This document shows, piece by piece, positions 25,233 to 33,333 of a stretch of 64,000 nucleotides of DNA (positions are counted from its first letter, which is position 1; every line of letters begins with the position of its first letter). The notes beneath the pieces are model-generated. The model saw only the letters and a program-made list of their open reading frames with translations. It did no database searches and was not told the origin of the DNA. Position numbers and translations under genes: made by a program. The DNA is from Oscillospiraceae bacterium (GTDB taxonomy: Bacteria; Bacillota; Clostridia; Oscillospirales; Ruminococcaceae), in contig JAJQIF010000009.1 of assembly GCA_021199355.1 (NCBI GenBank), positions 124,001 through 188,000 on the forward strand. Reading direction: 5' to 3'.

Positions 25233-26641
25233 GCTTCTGTCTCCATCCCAAAATACTTAGCCGCATTCTTATAGCTTATGCCCTCGATGATATCCTTCAA
25301 AGCCTTCTCATCGCTCGGGTATTCTCCGCTTTCGACCCAGTCGCCGACTATGTCGCAGAGGATTCTTCTGAAATACTCGTGACGGGTGTAGGACAGGAAG
25401 CTTCTTGAGTCGGTGAGCATCCCGACGAAGTTGCCGAGGAGTGACAGGCTTGCCAGAGAGCGCATGTGAGCGTCCATGCCGACCTTCGAATCCTGGAACC
25501 ACCAAGCCGCACCGTGCTGAATCTTGCCGGCGGCTTCGGTGCCCTGAAAGCTTCCGATGATGGTGTCAATCATCGCGTTGTCGCCCGGATTGAGGGAATA
25601 AACGATAGTCTTCGGAAGCTTATTGTTCATGTCAAGCGCGTTCAGGAACCCCGCAAGCTCTTTTGAGTTGTCTTTCGTGAGAATGCAGTCGAAGCCGGTG
25701 TCGGCGCCGATGGAATTGAAGAGTCGGGTGTTGGCGCTTCTCTGAACTCCGAAGTGAAGCTGCATGACGATATTCTTCTCGGCATACTGCTCGCCGAGGT
25801 AGAGGAGAATTGCGGTCTTGTATTTGTCTGCTTCTTCCACTGTAGCCTTTCCGCCGTTCATGACTTTTTCGAAAATTGCCTCTACTTCGTCGTCTGTGGC
25901 GGGGGAGTAGACCATATAGTCGATTCCATGGTCTGTGGCAAGGCAACCGTGAGCGATGAAGTGGTCTAATCTCAGCCCCAGAGCCTTCTTGACATCCTCG
26001 GCGGTCTTTATATCAACTCCCGAAGCTTCGGCGAGAGCATGGATATATTCGCAGAAGCCCGCTTTTTCGATATTGACGGCTTTGTCGGGACGGAACGACG
26101 GGCAGACTTTTGTCTCAAAACTCTTCTCTGCCGCAATCTTCTCGTGCCACTCAAGGCTGTCAATCGGGTCGTCAGTGGTGCCAATCATCTTAACGTTCGA
26201 GCGAGAGATAATCCCTCTTGCACTCATATCGGGCTCTTTAAGCTTCTCGTTGCAGAGCTTATAAACTTCGGGAGCGGTCTCGGCGTTCAAGATTCCGTCA
26301 TAGCCGAAATAACGCTTCAGCTCAAGGTGTGTCCAGTGATACATCGGGTTTCCGATAGCCTTCGGAAGAGCCTCGGCGAATCGAAGGAACTTTGTGTAAT
26401 CGTCCGCATCTCCGGTAATTTCACTTTCGGGAGTGCCGTTCGAGCGAATCATACGCCACTTGTAGTGGTCGCCGCCGAGCCAGATTTCGGTTATGCTGTC
26501 GAAACGCTTATCCTCGTAAATCTCCTTCGGGCTGATGTGGCAGTGATAGTCGATAATCGGCATATTCTCGGCGTAAGTGTGGTAAAGATGCTTCGCCGTC
26601 TCGGAATGAAGCATGAAATCCTCGTTTATGAATGTATACAT
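25229..26641 (-). CDS. uxaC: Uronate (glucuronate/galacturonate) isomerase
   Basis: A 470-residue enzyme converting D-glucuronate to D-fructuronate and D-galacturonate to D-tagaturonate. The amidohydrolase-like metal site begins with MPIIDYHCHISPKEIYED; other family stretches are TEIWLGGDHYKWR, GTTDDPIDSLEWH, MQLHFGVQRSANTR and GMLTDSRSFLSYTRHEYFRRILC. I choose the ATG at 26641, which follows GGAGGAT; the track start at 26713 is upstream of the promoter's -35 box. The other uronate genes (uxaA/B, kdgK, kdgA) are not here, though the SDR near 9.4 kb could belong to the same metabolism. Confidence 0.95.
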   Translation of the reverse strand: MYTFINEDFMLHSETAKHLYHTYAENMPIIDYHCHISPKEIYEDKRFDSITEIWLGGDHYKWRMIRSNGTPESEITGDADDYTKFLRFAEALPKAIGNPMYHWTHLELKRYFGYDGILNAETAPEVYKLCNEKLKEPDMSARGIISRSNVKMIGTTDDPIDSLEWHEKIAAEKSFETKVCPSFRPDKAVNIEKAGFCEYIHALAEASGVDIKTAEDVKKALGLRLDHFIAHGCLATDHGIDYMVYSPATDDEVEAIFEKVMNGGKATVEEADKYKTAILLYLGEQYAEKNIVMQLHFGVQRSANTRLFNSIGADTGFDCILTKDNSKELAGFLNALDMNNKLPKTIVYSLNPGDNAMIDTIIGSFQGTEAAGKIQHGAAWWFQDSKVGMDAHMRSLASLSLLGNFVGMLTDSRSFLSYTRHEYFRRILCDIVGDWVESGEYPSDEKALKDIIEGISYKNAAKYFGMETEA

Positions 26642-26671
26642 ATAGGAAATCCTCCGTGTCTTTTTTAGATT

Positions 26672-26700
26672 ATTATACAACAACGTTTGCGCTCTTTCAA
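26672..26700 (-). promoter_or_regulatory. Promoter of uxaC
   Basis: On the minus strand TTGAAA (26695-26700), 17 bp, TATAAT (26672-26677), divergent from the radC promoter about 20 bp away. Confidence 0.8.
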
Positions 26701-26720
26701 TAGTCGTGAACAAAAAATAG

Positions 26721-26749
26721 TAGACAAAACCCGGGAAATGCTTTATAAT
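26721..26749 (+). promoter_or_regulatory. Promoter of radC
   Basis: TAGACA (26721-26726), 17 bp, TATAAT (26744-26749). The ORF-track start of radC at 26749 falls on the -10 box, which excludes it. Confidence 0.78.
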
Positions 26750-26775
26750 TGAGAATAGAAACGGGGGGATTAAAC

Positions 26776-27480
26776 ATGGCAGAAAATATTCACGCAGGGC
26801 ACCGCCAAAGGCTCAAGGACATCTTCGCTTCCGACGGCATAACAGCATTAACGGACGCAAGAGCTCTTGAGATGCTTCTCTTCTACGTTATTCCGAGATC
26901 CGACACCTATCCGCTTGCGTGCCGGCTTGTCGATACGTTCGGGAGCCTTCGCGCCGTTCTTTCGGCAACTCCCGAGGAGCTTCGCGAGGTCAACGGCTTC
27001 GGCGACAGTGCGGTTTTGTTCCTTGACTTTGTTCATCAGCTTTGCGAGCGTCTTGCCGAGGACGAAATGCGCCAGTACCAGACTCCCGAGGAGATGAAAT
27101 ACAATTCGCCCGACGACCTGTGCAGATACTTCCGGGACAAGCTTTCCCGCTGTCCTGTCGAGCAGGCGTGGCTCGTTTGCTTCGATGATGAGATGTATCT
27201 CAGGCACGCCTATCTTCTGGGAGAAGGGAGCGCCACCAAGGTCGTTTTCAATCCCCAGAACATCATAAAGTTCGTAAAAGATTCCGGTTGCAAAGTTTGC
27301 GCCATCGGGCATAATCACCCTGTTGACTGCTCCGAGCCGTCCGACCTTGACAGAGCTTCAACCATACAGCTAAAAGCGATGCTCAAGCAGGAGGGGATAA
27401 CCCTTATGGAGCATGTTGTTGTCGGCAACGACGGCACATCCTGCATCATTGCCGAGGAAATCGAGCAGATGCTCCGCTGA
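26776..27480 (+). CDS. radC: RadC/MPN (JAMM) domain protein
   Basis: A 234-residue RadC-family protein. Residues about 1-85 hold the helix-hairpin-helix region (LEMLLFYVIPRSDTYPLACRLVDTFGSLRAVLSATPEELREVNGFGDSA). The C-terminal MPN domain bears the JAMM metal signature H179NH181P...PSDLD. It is divergent from typical RadC (HNHPSG) but the metal residues are kept. The ATG at 26776 has GGGGGGA 5-6 bases before it. The role of RadC in DNA repair is disputed; a link to mobile elements is common, but none is adjacent. Confidence 0.88.
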   Translation: MAENIHAGHRQRLKDIFASDGITALTDARALEMLLFYVIPRSDTYPLACRLVDTFGSLRAVLSATPEELREVNGFGDSAVLFLDFVHQLCERLAEDEMRQYQTPEEMKYNSPDDLCRYFRDKLSRCPVEQAWLVCFDDEMYLRHAYLLGEGSATKVVFNPQNIIKFVKDSGCKVCAIGHNHPVDCSEPSDLDRASTIQLKAMLKQEGITLMEHVVVGNDGTSCIIAEEIEQMLR

Positions 27481-27497
27481 AATGCCTTCTAAACCCC

Positions 27498-27525
27498 AAG
27501 CCCGAGCTTTTCGGGCTTCTTTTTT
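27498..27525 (+). terminator. Intrinsic terminator after radC
   Basis: AAGCCCGA-gcttt-TCGGGCTT followed by CTTTTTTT. Confidence 0.9.
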
Positions 27526-27553
27526 TCGGAAAAATACGAAAAACTAAAAATTT

Positions 27554-27586
27554 AGTATTGACAAACTTATACTAATAGTGTAGAAT
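27554..27586 (+). promoter_or_regulatory. BlaI-type promoter and operator
   Basis: TTGACA (27558-27563), 17 bp, TAGAAT (27581-27586). TAGTAT-N9-ATACTA (27554-27574) spans the -35 and spacer, and a further GTATAC-centred site lies downstream near 27600. AT-rich TAGTA/TACTA dyads suit BlaI/MecI repressors, so autoregulation is likely. Confidence 0.65.
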
Positions 27587-27637
27587 ATAAGCGTAGAGTA
27601 TACTACAACTTTAGAATAAATCGAAGGAGAAATTACT

Positions 27638-27994
27638 ATGATCAAACTTACCGACGCCGAGCTCAGGGTTATGAATGTCATCTGGCACGACGGCGACTGC
27701 TCCGCCAAGCATATTGCCGATGTTCTTGCTGAAACTGTCGGCTGGCATGTCAACACCACCTATACCATCATCCACAAGTGCATCGAAAAGGGCGCTATCG
27801 AGCGGGAAGACCCGAAGTTCATCTGCCACGCCAAGGTCTCGAAGGAAGAAGCTCAGGCTGACATGACCGAGGATCTCGTCAATAAGCTCTACGACGGCTC
27901 GAAGAACAGCCTCTTCGCGGCACTTCTCGGGAAAGACACCCTCAGCGACGAACAAATCGCAAAGCTCCGCCGAATTGTCGCGGAAATGGAGTAA
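27638..27994 (+). CDS. BlaI/MecI-family repressor
   Basis: A 118-residue winged-helix repressor: LTDAELRVMNVIWHDGDCSAKHIADVLAE...WHVNTTYTIIHKCIEKGAIERE is the N-terminal DNA-binding half, and the C-terminal half (about 80-118) is the dimerisation helix pair. In known systems the repressor is cleaved after its membrane partner senses a beta-lactam. GAAGGAG lies 8 bases before the ATG. The partner M56 gene starts 3 bp after the stop. No beta-lactamase or penicillin-binding protein gene is in the operon, so the inducer may be something else. Confidence 0.93.
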   Translation: MIKLTDAELRVMNVIWHDGDCSAKHIADVLAETVGWHVNTTYTIIHKCIEKGAIEREDPKFICHAKVSKEEAQADMTEDLVNKLYDGSKNSLFAALLGKDTLSDEQIAKLRRIVAEME

Positions 27995-27997
27995 GCA

Positions 27998-29425
27998 GTG
28001 ACCCTCACTCTTCTTGAAATGACCCTGACGGGCGGGATAATGATTCTTCTCGTCCTTCTCATCCGTGCAATATTCCTCAATCGTCTTCCGAAAACCGCAT
28101 TTATTGTAATGTGGGCGGTGGTTCTCATCCGTCTTCTGGTTCCCGTCAGCTTCGTGGGGCTTTTCAGCTCAGCCGAGGTCGACGCTTCCGCTGTTGAGAG
28201 CATCTTCGTCGAAGAAGCTGTAGCCTCGCCGAACATCACAGATGTTAAAGAAACCTACACTTTCGAGGACGTCGTCGCCATTGCCGAAGCATCGAAGCAG
28301 GCAAGCGCCTTCCGCATAGTCTGGCTCACCGGCGCAATAATCTGCGCCATAGTCCTCGCTACTCTATACATACTCAATATCCGAAGCTTCAACCGTTCCG
28401 AAAACTTGGAATCAGATTTCATCTCCGCATTTCAGAGCTCCAACAAGCTGAGGCGCACCGTTACGGTGAAGCTCAGTGACAAGACGACAACTCCATTAAC
28501 CTATGGTATACTTCACCCGGTGATTTTATTGCCGGCAGGCATGGATTTAAGCGACGAGAAACAACTCCGCTATGTCCTCCTGCACGAGTACATCCACATC
28601 CGCAAGCTCGACAACCTCCTCAAGGGCATCTCGAGTGCGGCGGTGTGCATCCATTGGTTCAACCCACTTGTGTGGGTTATGAACAGATTCCTCTCGAGAG
28701 ATATCGAGCTACGGTGCGATGAAGCTTTGCTCAAACAATGCGACTCTGATTGCAGAGCCGACTATGCCCTGACGCTTATAGACCTCGAAGACAAGCGCCG
28801 TGGCTATGCTTTCGTAACTGCCTTCGCAAAAGAGCCTTCCGAGGAGCGCGTCAGAGCAATTATGAAGTTCAAGCCCGCTTCTGTCTGTAGCATAGCGATT
28901 GCCGCAGTCCTTATTATAGTAATAGTCGCCCTTGCCTTTACAGGACAGATAGGCACTAAAACTCCTTCTGACGAAATAACCAATGCGGAAATCGTCTCGC
29001 TTCTTGACGACTATTTCGACTGGGTATACTTCACGAAGTTCTCGGCTCCGGATGTTGACCAGACTGACAGTTACACTGTAGCAGGAACGACCTATTACCG
29101 TGTTCTGGATGAAGATTTCGACACTTGGGGCGAAGTGGTTGATTACGCCTCGGGCATCTTCTGCGGGGAGATGTCGGCATACGAGGACAGCGGCGAATGG
29201 TCAGGTTATCTCGAAGTTGATGGCGTCAGCTATAACCGCAACGTCACCAGCCCAAACGGCTCATACCCATACACCGACGAATACACCTACGAAATTCTTA
29301 AGAACGCCGACGGCAGAGCCCTCATCAGCATCGACAACCCGAGCCTGACAGGGGAGAACTCCTTCCACAACGTCCTGACCTTCTCACTGACCGAGAACGG
29401 CTGGCGCATCGGCGACGACTACTAA
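27998..29425 (+). CDS. BlaR1/MecR1-like M56 metallopeptidase sensor A
   Basis: A 475-residue membrane protease-sensor. N-terminal transmembrane segments (about 5-27, 31-50, 104-124) lead to the M56 zinc motif H196EYIH200 in YVLLHEYIHIRKLDNLLKG with downstream ELRCDEALL. Another transmembrane segment (about 298-318) precedes an extracellular C-terminal domain of about 145 residues. That domain is not the penicillin-binding domain of BlaR1. It resembles the next gene's lipoprotein, sharing EI(V)ALL/SLLD, FDTWGE/FETWDEW, TYEIL(K/E)NADG and LTE/DNGWR. The GTG start follows GGAG. Confidence 0.9.
   Translation: MTLTLLEMTLTGGIMILLVLLIRAIFLNRLPKTAFIVMWAVVLIRLLVPVSFVGLFSSAEVDASAVESIFVEEAVASPNITDVKETYTFEDVVAIAEASKQASAFRIVWLTGAIICAIVLATLYILNIRSFNRSENLESDFISAFQSSNKLRRTVTVKLSDKTTTPLTYGILHPVILLPAGMDLSDEKQLRYVLLHEYIHIRKLDNLLKGISSAAVCIHWFNPLVWVMNRFLSRDIELRCDEALLKQCDSDCRADYALTLIDLEDKRRGYAFVTAFAKEPSEERVRAIMKFKPASVCSIAIAAVLIIVIVALAFTGQIGTKTPSDEITNAEIVSLLDDYFDWVYFTKFSAPDVDQTDSYTVAGTTYYRVLDEDFDTWGEVVDYASGIFCGEMSAYEDSGEWSGYLEVDGVSYNRNVTSPNGSYPYTDEYTYEILKNADGRALISIDNPSLTGENSFHNVLTFSLTENGWRIGDDY
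28403..28485 (+). repeat. Near-identical block shared by the two M56 genes
   Basis: 83 bp here match 30413-30495 with only two differences, and a second conserved block follows further downstream. Sequence outside these blocks is much more diverged, which suggests gene conversion or a recent duplication under uneven selection. Confidence 0.85.
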
Positions 29426-29443
29426 AAGAAAGAAGGAATCATT

Positions 29444-29989
29444 ATGAAGAAACTGTTTTGCATCCTCCTGAGCCTCACCCTGCTCCTGACTCTCTGTTCC
29501 TGTGGTGCAACCGAAGAAGCTATCGACGACGAAGAAGTAATCGTCGAAGACGGTACTATCACCGACGAAGAGATAGTCGCTTTGATAGATGGTGATATCC
29601 AGATTGGCAAATATCTTTCAGTTGAACCTCCGACTTACGACTGGGAAAATTCGATAGACGGTAAATACGATTGGTTTCCTGTCGTTAAAGAAGGCTTTGA
29701 AACCTGGGATGAATGGGAAGCATATATCTACTCTGTTTATAGCGGCGAAAAAGCCGAATATGCCCTCAGTGATGAATCATTCGCTGATATTGATGGCAAG
29801 CTATATTGCACCGGTTTTGCGGGAGCCTACGTTCTGACTGATGACTATGTCTATGAAGTCTTGGAAAATGCAGACGGCACAGCAAAAGTCAAAATCACAA
29901 ACCCTGATGTCTGGGGAGAATCCGCAAGGGAATACACCCTCGTTATGACCCTCACCGACGACGGCTGGCGTGTTAGTAGTCAAGAATAA
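29444..29989 (+). CDS. Lipoprotein homologous to the M56 sensor's C-terminal domain
   Basis: A 181-residue lipoprotein with signal MKKLFCILLSLTLLLTLCSCGAT (lipobox LCSC) and an acidic stretch (EEAIDDEEVIVEDGTITDEEI). The mature domain (about 45-181) parallels the C-terminus of the M56 protein upstream: FETWDEWEAYIYSVYSG, DDYVYEVLENADGTAKVKITNP, YTLVMTLTDDGWRV. It may be an IseA-like fold, but I am not certain. A free copy of a sensor domain, surface-anchored between two sensors, could act as ligand-binding partner or decoy. Confidence 0.8.
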   Translation: MKKLFCILLSLTLLLTLCSCGATEEAIDDEEVIVEDGTITDEEIVALIDGDIQIGKYLSVEPPTYDWENSIDGKYDWFPVVKEGFETWDEWEAYIYSVYSGEKAEYALSDESFADIDGKLYCTGFAGAYVLTDDYVYEVLENADGTAKVKITNPDVWGESAREYTLVMTLTDDGWRVSSQE

Positions 29990-30004
29990 AGGAGAAACAA
30001 ATTT

Positions 30005-31738
30005 ATGGCAACCCTACTTGAAATGACCCTGACGGGCGGTGTGCTGATACTTTTAGTCCTGCTACTGCGGGCAATATTCCTGAACCGCCTGCCGAAAACG
30101 GCGTTTATCGTGATGTGGGCAGTGGTGCTCCTGCGGCTCCTGCTCCCTGTGAGCTTTTTCGGGACGACTGCGACTGAAACTGCCTCCGAAGCTCCCGAAG
30201 TCTACACTCTCGAAGCTGTTACACCCACGGAAGAGACCGAAGTCAGGGAAGTTATAACCCTCAACAGCTATAACTCCTCAACCGAGCCCACAGCCGAGAC
30301 CGCCGAGCGGGCAGACCTATTCGGAATCATCTGGCTTATTGGGGCGATAGTCTGCGCCGTTGCGCTTGCGCTCTCGTATATCCTGAGCATCCGCCGCTTC
30401 AATAAATCCGAGAACTTGGAATCAGATTTTATCTCCGCATTTCAGAGCTCCAACAAGCTGAGGCGCACCGTTACGGTCAAGCTCAGTGACAAGACCAACA
30501 CGCCCCTGACATACGGCATAATTCACCCCGTAATTCTCTTGCCGATGAGCATGGACTTGTCCGACCAAAAGCAACTGAAATACGTCCTTATGCACGAATA
30601 CATCCACATCCGCAAGCTTGACAACCTCCTGAAAGGCATCTCGAGTGCGGCGGTGTGCGTCCATTGGTTCAACCCACTCGTCTGGGTGATGAATAAATTT
30701 TTATCGAGAGATATCGAGCTTAGGTGCGATGAAGCCTTGCTTCGCCAGTGTTCCGGAGACTGCCGGGCAGACTACGCGCTGACGCTTATAGACCTCGAAG
30801 ACCAAAGAAGAGGCTACGCTCCCGCCACCACGGCATTTGCGATGCGAGCCTCAGAAGAAAGGATAGTGGCGATAATGAAATATCGCAAGCTCACCCCGTC
30901 GTCAATTTTAGCGATGATACTCTGCATAGCTCTTCTCTGCACGGCACTCGTCGGTTGCGGAGCAGTGGGGAAGACGGAATCGGGGACTATTGACTATACG
31001 GAAGACGAAGCCTCTGACAGCATTGTGGTACTCTCTGAGACTACGGAAGTCACCCATTCCGACAAAATCCATACTCTTGAAGAAGCTCTTTCCTCAACAA
31101 TCAGCGTTGAAGGCTTTATCGCTGAAGGTTACGAAGGCGGCGTGACTGACTATACTTTCAGGAGCGTTGAGTATACCGATACTCTACCCGACGGTATGTA
31201 CATCTCCGACGGCGTAATTTATAACGCTGATGGTGAGGAAGTCGGCAGTCTCGCAGGACAGCTTGGTTATGAAGACATGGTAATCGACGGCACCGGCGAA
31301 GCGGCTGACGGCTTCACATTCGTAGTGATAGATTTCGACATGACGAATGTTTTGGAACAGTGGCACTCCGATGACAGCTTGCAGATCGTCTGCCTGGAGC
31401 TTTATCCGCTCTTTGTCGGAATGTCTGAAACGTCAGAAAATTACTTCTATCAGTATTATCCCATATACGACAACGCAGCTCGGGTGTATGAATATCATCT
31501 GACAAGCGAAACCGTGGTAAACTACGATGAAGTTGTGGCAGATGCCGCCGCAAAGGGTTATGAGATCCCGGAGTATACTGTTTACTCCTACACGCCGTTT
31601 GACGAGGGAATGACCTGCAACATAAGACTGATATACCTTATCGGAGATGGAGCTATGGATATGTCGCTGTATCTGGGATTACAAGAGTTCTCGGGCACTC
31701 TGCATACCATCGGACAATCATATGTCAAGCTCAATTAA
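30005..31738 (+). CDS. BlaR1/MecR1-like M56 metallopeptidase sensor B
   Basis: A 577-residue paralogue of sensor A. The N-terminal half is closely similar (LEMTLTGG..LLVLLLRAIFLNRLPKTAFIVMWAVVLLRLLLPVSF) and the zinc motif H197EYIH201 is kept. After about residue 300 it has a hydrophobic segment ending in a Cys (SSILAMILCIALLCTALVGCG), then a different extracellular domain of about 250 acidic residues with no recognised family. So the cytosolic protease is conserved while the sensing domain differs. It ends the operon; terminator-like hairpins follow. Confidence 0.88.
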   Translation: MATLLEMTLTGGVLILLVLLLRAIFLNRLPKTAFIVMWAVVLLRLLLPVSFFGTTATETASEAPEVYTLEAVTPTEETEVREVITLNSYNSSTEPTAETAERADLFGIIWLIGAIVCAVALALSYILSIRRFNKSENLESDFISAFQSSNKLRRTVTVKLSDKTNTPLTYGIIHPVILLPMSMDLSDQKQLKYVLMHEYIHIRKLDNLLKGISSAAVCVHWFNPLVWVMNKFLSRDIELRCDEALLRQCSGDCRADYALTLIDLEDQRRGYAPATTAFAMRASEERIVAIMKYRKLTPSSILAMILCIALLCTALVGCGAVGKTESGTIDYTEDEASDSIVVLSETTEVTHSDKIHTLEEALSSTISVEGFIAEGYEGGVTDYTFRSVEYTDTLPDGMYISDGVIYNADGEEVGSLAGQLGYEDMVIDGTGEAADGFTFVVIDFDMTNVLEQWHSDDSLQIVCLELYPLFVGMSETSENYFYQYYPIYDNAARVYEYHLTSETVVNYDEVVADAAAKGYEIPEYTVYSYTPFDEGMTCNIRLIYLIGDGAMDMSLYLGLQEFSGTLHTIGQSYVKLN

Positions 31739-31895
31739 TGTTAATTTGCACAATCTGAAGCTTTTGAAAAGTCTGAATCCCGTTGATTTTCACAAAGTTG
31801 TGATTTTTCTTGAAAAATCGTGTAACCTTTCGGCTTAAAAAAGCGTCTTTAATAGTGAAAGCCCCCAAAAAGGAGAAATATATCTTATACCGCAG

Positions 31896-31925
31896 GTTCC
31901 GGCATGGGGCGACCCGTGCCGGAAC
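31896..31925 (+). other. Strong hairpin in the 31.7-32.1 kb gap
   Basis: GTTCCGGCA...TGCCGGAAC with an inner GGG/CCC. It lies in the 368-bp stretch between the M56 operon and cotJA, which holds no credible gene. It lacks a U-tract; purpose unknown. Confidence 0.6.
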
Positions 31926-31968
31926 GTACCTCTTTGCAAATACTTCCTTCACGTTTTGCCACCCACCA

Positions 31969-32005
31969 CCGCCCACCCGGGCGGACGGCTCGGGCGGCTT
32001 TTTTT
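31969..32005 (+). terminator. Terminator before cotJA
   Basis: CCGCCC...GGGCGG stem followed by CTTTTTTT, with a competing inner hairpin CCGCCC-acc-CGGGCGG. Confidence 0.7.
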
Positions 32006-32049
32006 GCGCTTGCAAAAGCGCATCTCAGTAACATCATTTCACCTTGTCT

Positions 32050-32057
32050 CATACTAT
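32050..32057 (+). promoter_or_regulatory. Possible sigma-E-type -10 element for cotJ
   Basis: CATACTAT resembles the sporulation sigma-E -10 (CATACA-T). The -35 region is weak. cotJ operons are sigma-E controlled in Bacillus, so the position about 50 bp before cotJA is sensible. Confidence 0.35.
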
Positions 32058-32106
32058 AAACAGAGGCTCGCCTTTGCGGGCTTCAATAAGAATAAGGAGA
32101 TACAAG

Positions 32107-32334
32107 ATGAAACTTACGAATATACTCAACGCAACTGATTGCTGTGATGCTTCCGACAGCCCGTCTCTTGACTGCAAACAGCCGACGACGTCTCTGCCCG
32201 CAAGCACGCCCATCGGGATGCTCTATGTGCCTTATCAGTCGTGGCAGAAGGTCTATGAGCCGCAGGTCGGACTGCCTCGGGGCACCATCTTTGAAGAGCT
32301 TGACAAGCCGTTTATAGGGGAGAGAACGATATGA
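32107..32334 (+). CDS. cotJA: Spore coat-associated protein CotJA
   Basis: A 75-residue protein ending GMLYVPYQSWQKVYEPQVGLPRGTIFEELDKPF, the signature of CotJA. The ATG at 32107 has AAGGAG 7 bases upstream; the track's longer frame is not supported. It overlaps cotJB by 4 bp. CotJA is needed for CotJC incorporation into the spore coat in Bacillus, so this marks the organism as a potential spore former. Confidence 0.92.
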   Translation: MKLTNILNATDCCDASDSPSLDCKQPTTSLPASTPIGMLYVPYQSWQKVYEPQVGLPRGTIFEELDKPFIGERTI

Positions 32335-32591
32335 GTAATACTAATCCTTTGAAGTATGTACAGCAGTACTCGTTCGCAGTCTTAGAGGCACAGCTTTTCC
32401 TCGACTCTCATCCGAACTGCGCCGATGCTCTTGCATACTACAACAAGTACAAGAAGCTTTATGAAGAAGCAAAAGCCGATTACGAGGCGACCTATGGACC
32501 TTTGACCGCCGATTCAAGTGCAAACGACGAATGCTGGCAGTGGGTAAAGGCTCCGTGGCCTTGGGAACTTTCCGCAAATGAGGAGGTGTGA
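32331..32591 (+). CDS. cotJB: Spore coat protein CotJB
   Basis: An 86-residue CotJB protein: QQYSFAVLEAQLFLDSHPNCADALAYYNKYKKLYEEAKADYEATYGPLT ... CWQWVKAPWPWE. It is translationally coupled to cotJA (ATGA) and followed by cotJC after 3 bp. It probably helps assemble CotJC in the forespore coat. Confidence 0.93.
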   Translation: MSNTNPLKYVQQYSFAVLEAQLFLDSHPNCADALAYYNKYKKLYEEAKADYEATYGPLTADSSANDECWQWVKAPWPWELSANEEV

Positions 32592-32594
32592 GAT

Positions 32595-33191
32595 ATGTGG
32601 CAATATGAAAAGAAACTGCAATATCCCGTCAAGATAGCGAACCCTGACCCCGCGGCGGCGAAGATAATCATCTCGCAGTTCGGCGGACCTGACGGCGAGC
32701 TCAACGCCTCGATGCGCTACCTCTCCCAAAGATACACCGCACCCTGCCCGGAGGTCAAGGCTATTCTTAACGATATAGGCACCGAAGAACTGGGTCATAT
32801 GGAAATGATCTGCGCCATCATCTATCAGCTCACGAAGAACCTCACCCCGAAGGAAATCAAGGAGTCCGGCTTCGACACCTATTTCGTCGACCACACGACG
32901 GGGCTCTATCCGATAGCCGCTTCCGGAACGCCTTTCTCGGCGGAGCTCTTCCAGTCGACCGGCGACCCGATTGCCGACCTGTCTGAAGACCTGGCGGCTG
33001 AGCAGAAGGCTCGTCTGACCTACGACAATATCCTAAGGCTCGTCGACGACCCTGATGTAAGAGACGTAATCAAGTTCCTCCGTCAGCGTGAGATAGTCCA
33101 CTTCCAGCGCTTCGGCGAAGCGATGCGCCTCGTCACCGATCAGCTTGACTCGAAGAACTTCTACGCTTTCAACCCGAGCTTTGACAAATAA
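32595..33191 (+). CDS. cotJC: Spore coat manganese catalase CotJC
   Basis: A 198-residue dimanganese catalase-like protein with the ferritin-type four-helix fold: MRYLSQRYTAPCPEVKAILNDIGTEELGHMEMICAI supplies the first Glu/Glu/His metal ligands, and ALAAEQKARLTYDNILRL...IKFLRQREIVHFQRFGEAM (reading DLAAEQKAR) supplies the second set. It destroys H2O2 at the spore surface. GGAGG lies before the ATG. Confidence 0.94.
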   Translation: MWQYEKKLQYPVKIANPDPAAAKIIISQFGGPDGELNASMRYLSQRYTAPCPEVKAILNDIGTEELGHMEMICAIIYQLTKNLTPKEIKESGFDTYFVDHTTGLYPIAASGTPFSAELFQSTGDPIADLSEDLAAEQKARLTYDNILRLVDDPDVRDVIKFLRQREIVHFQRFGEAMRLVTDQLDSKNFYAFNPSFDK

Positions 33192-33192
33192 A

Positions 33193-33262
33193 CTCGAAAA
33201 GTGAACTTTTCGAGGAAAAAAGCTTCGCTTTTTTCGCCTAATCTCCACTGCTTGCAGTGGAG
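33193..33262 (+). repeat. Three consecutive perfect hairpins after cotJC
   Basis: CTCGAAAAG-tgaa-CTTTTCGAG (33193-33214), GAAAAAAGC-ttc-GCTTTTTTC (33215-33235) and CTCCACTGC-tt-GCAGTGGAG (33243-33262) follow the cotJC stop with almost no gap. The first two together may terminate transcription; three in series looks like a repeat-element remnant. Confidence 0.75.
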
Positions 33263-33333
33263 GTTAGGTTTCGACAGACTTCTTATTTAGCTTAGACTAA
33301 AATTACTTTGACTAAGCGAAAGGAAGTATCAGT

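Noticed and set aside
31739-32106. Small ORFs in the gap before cotJA
   Set aside because: They consist of terminator and hairpin sequence without ribosome binding sites; only cotJA from 32107 has one.
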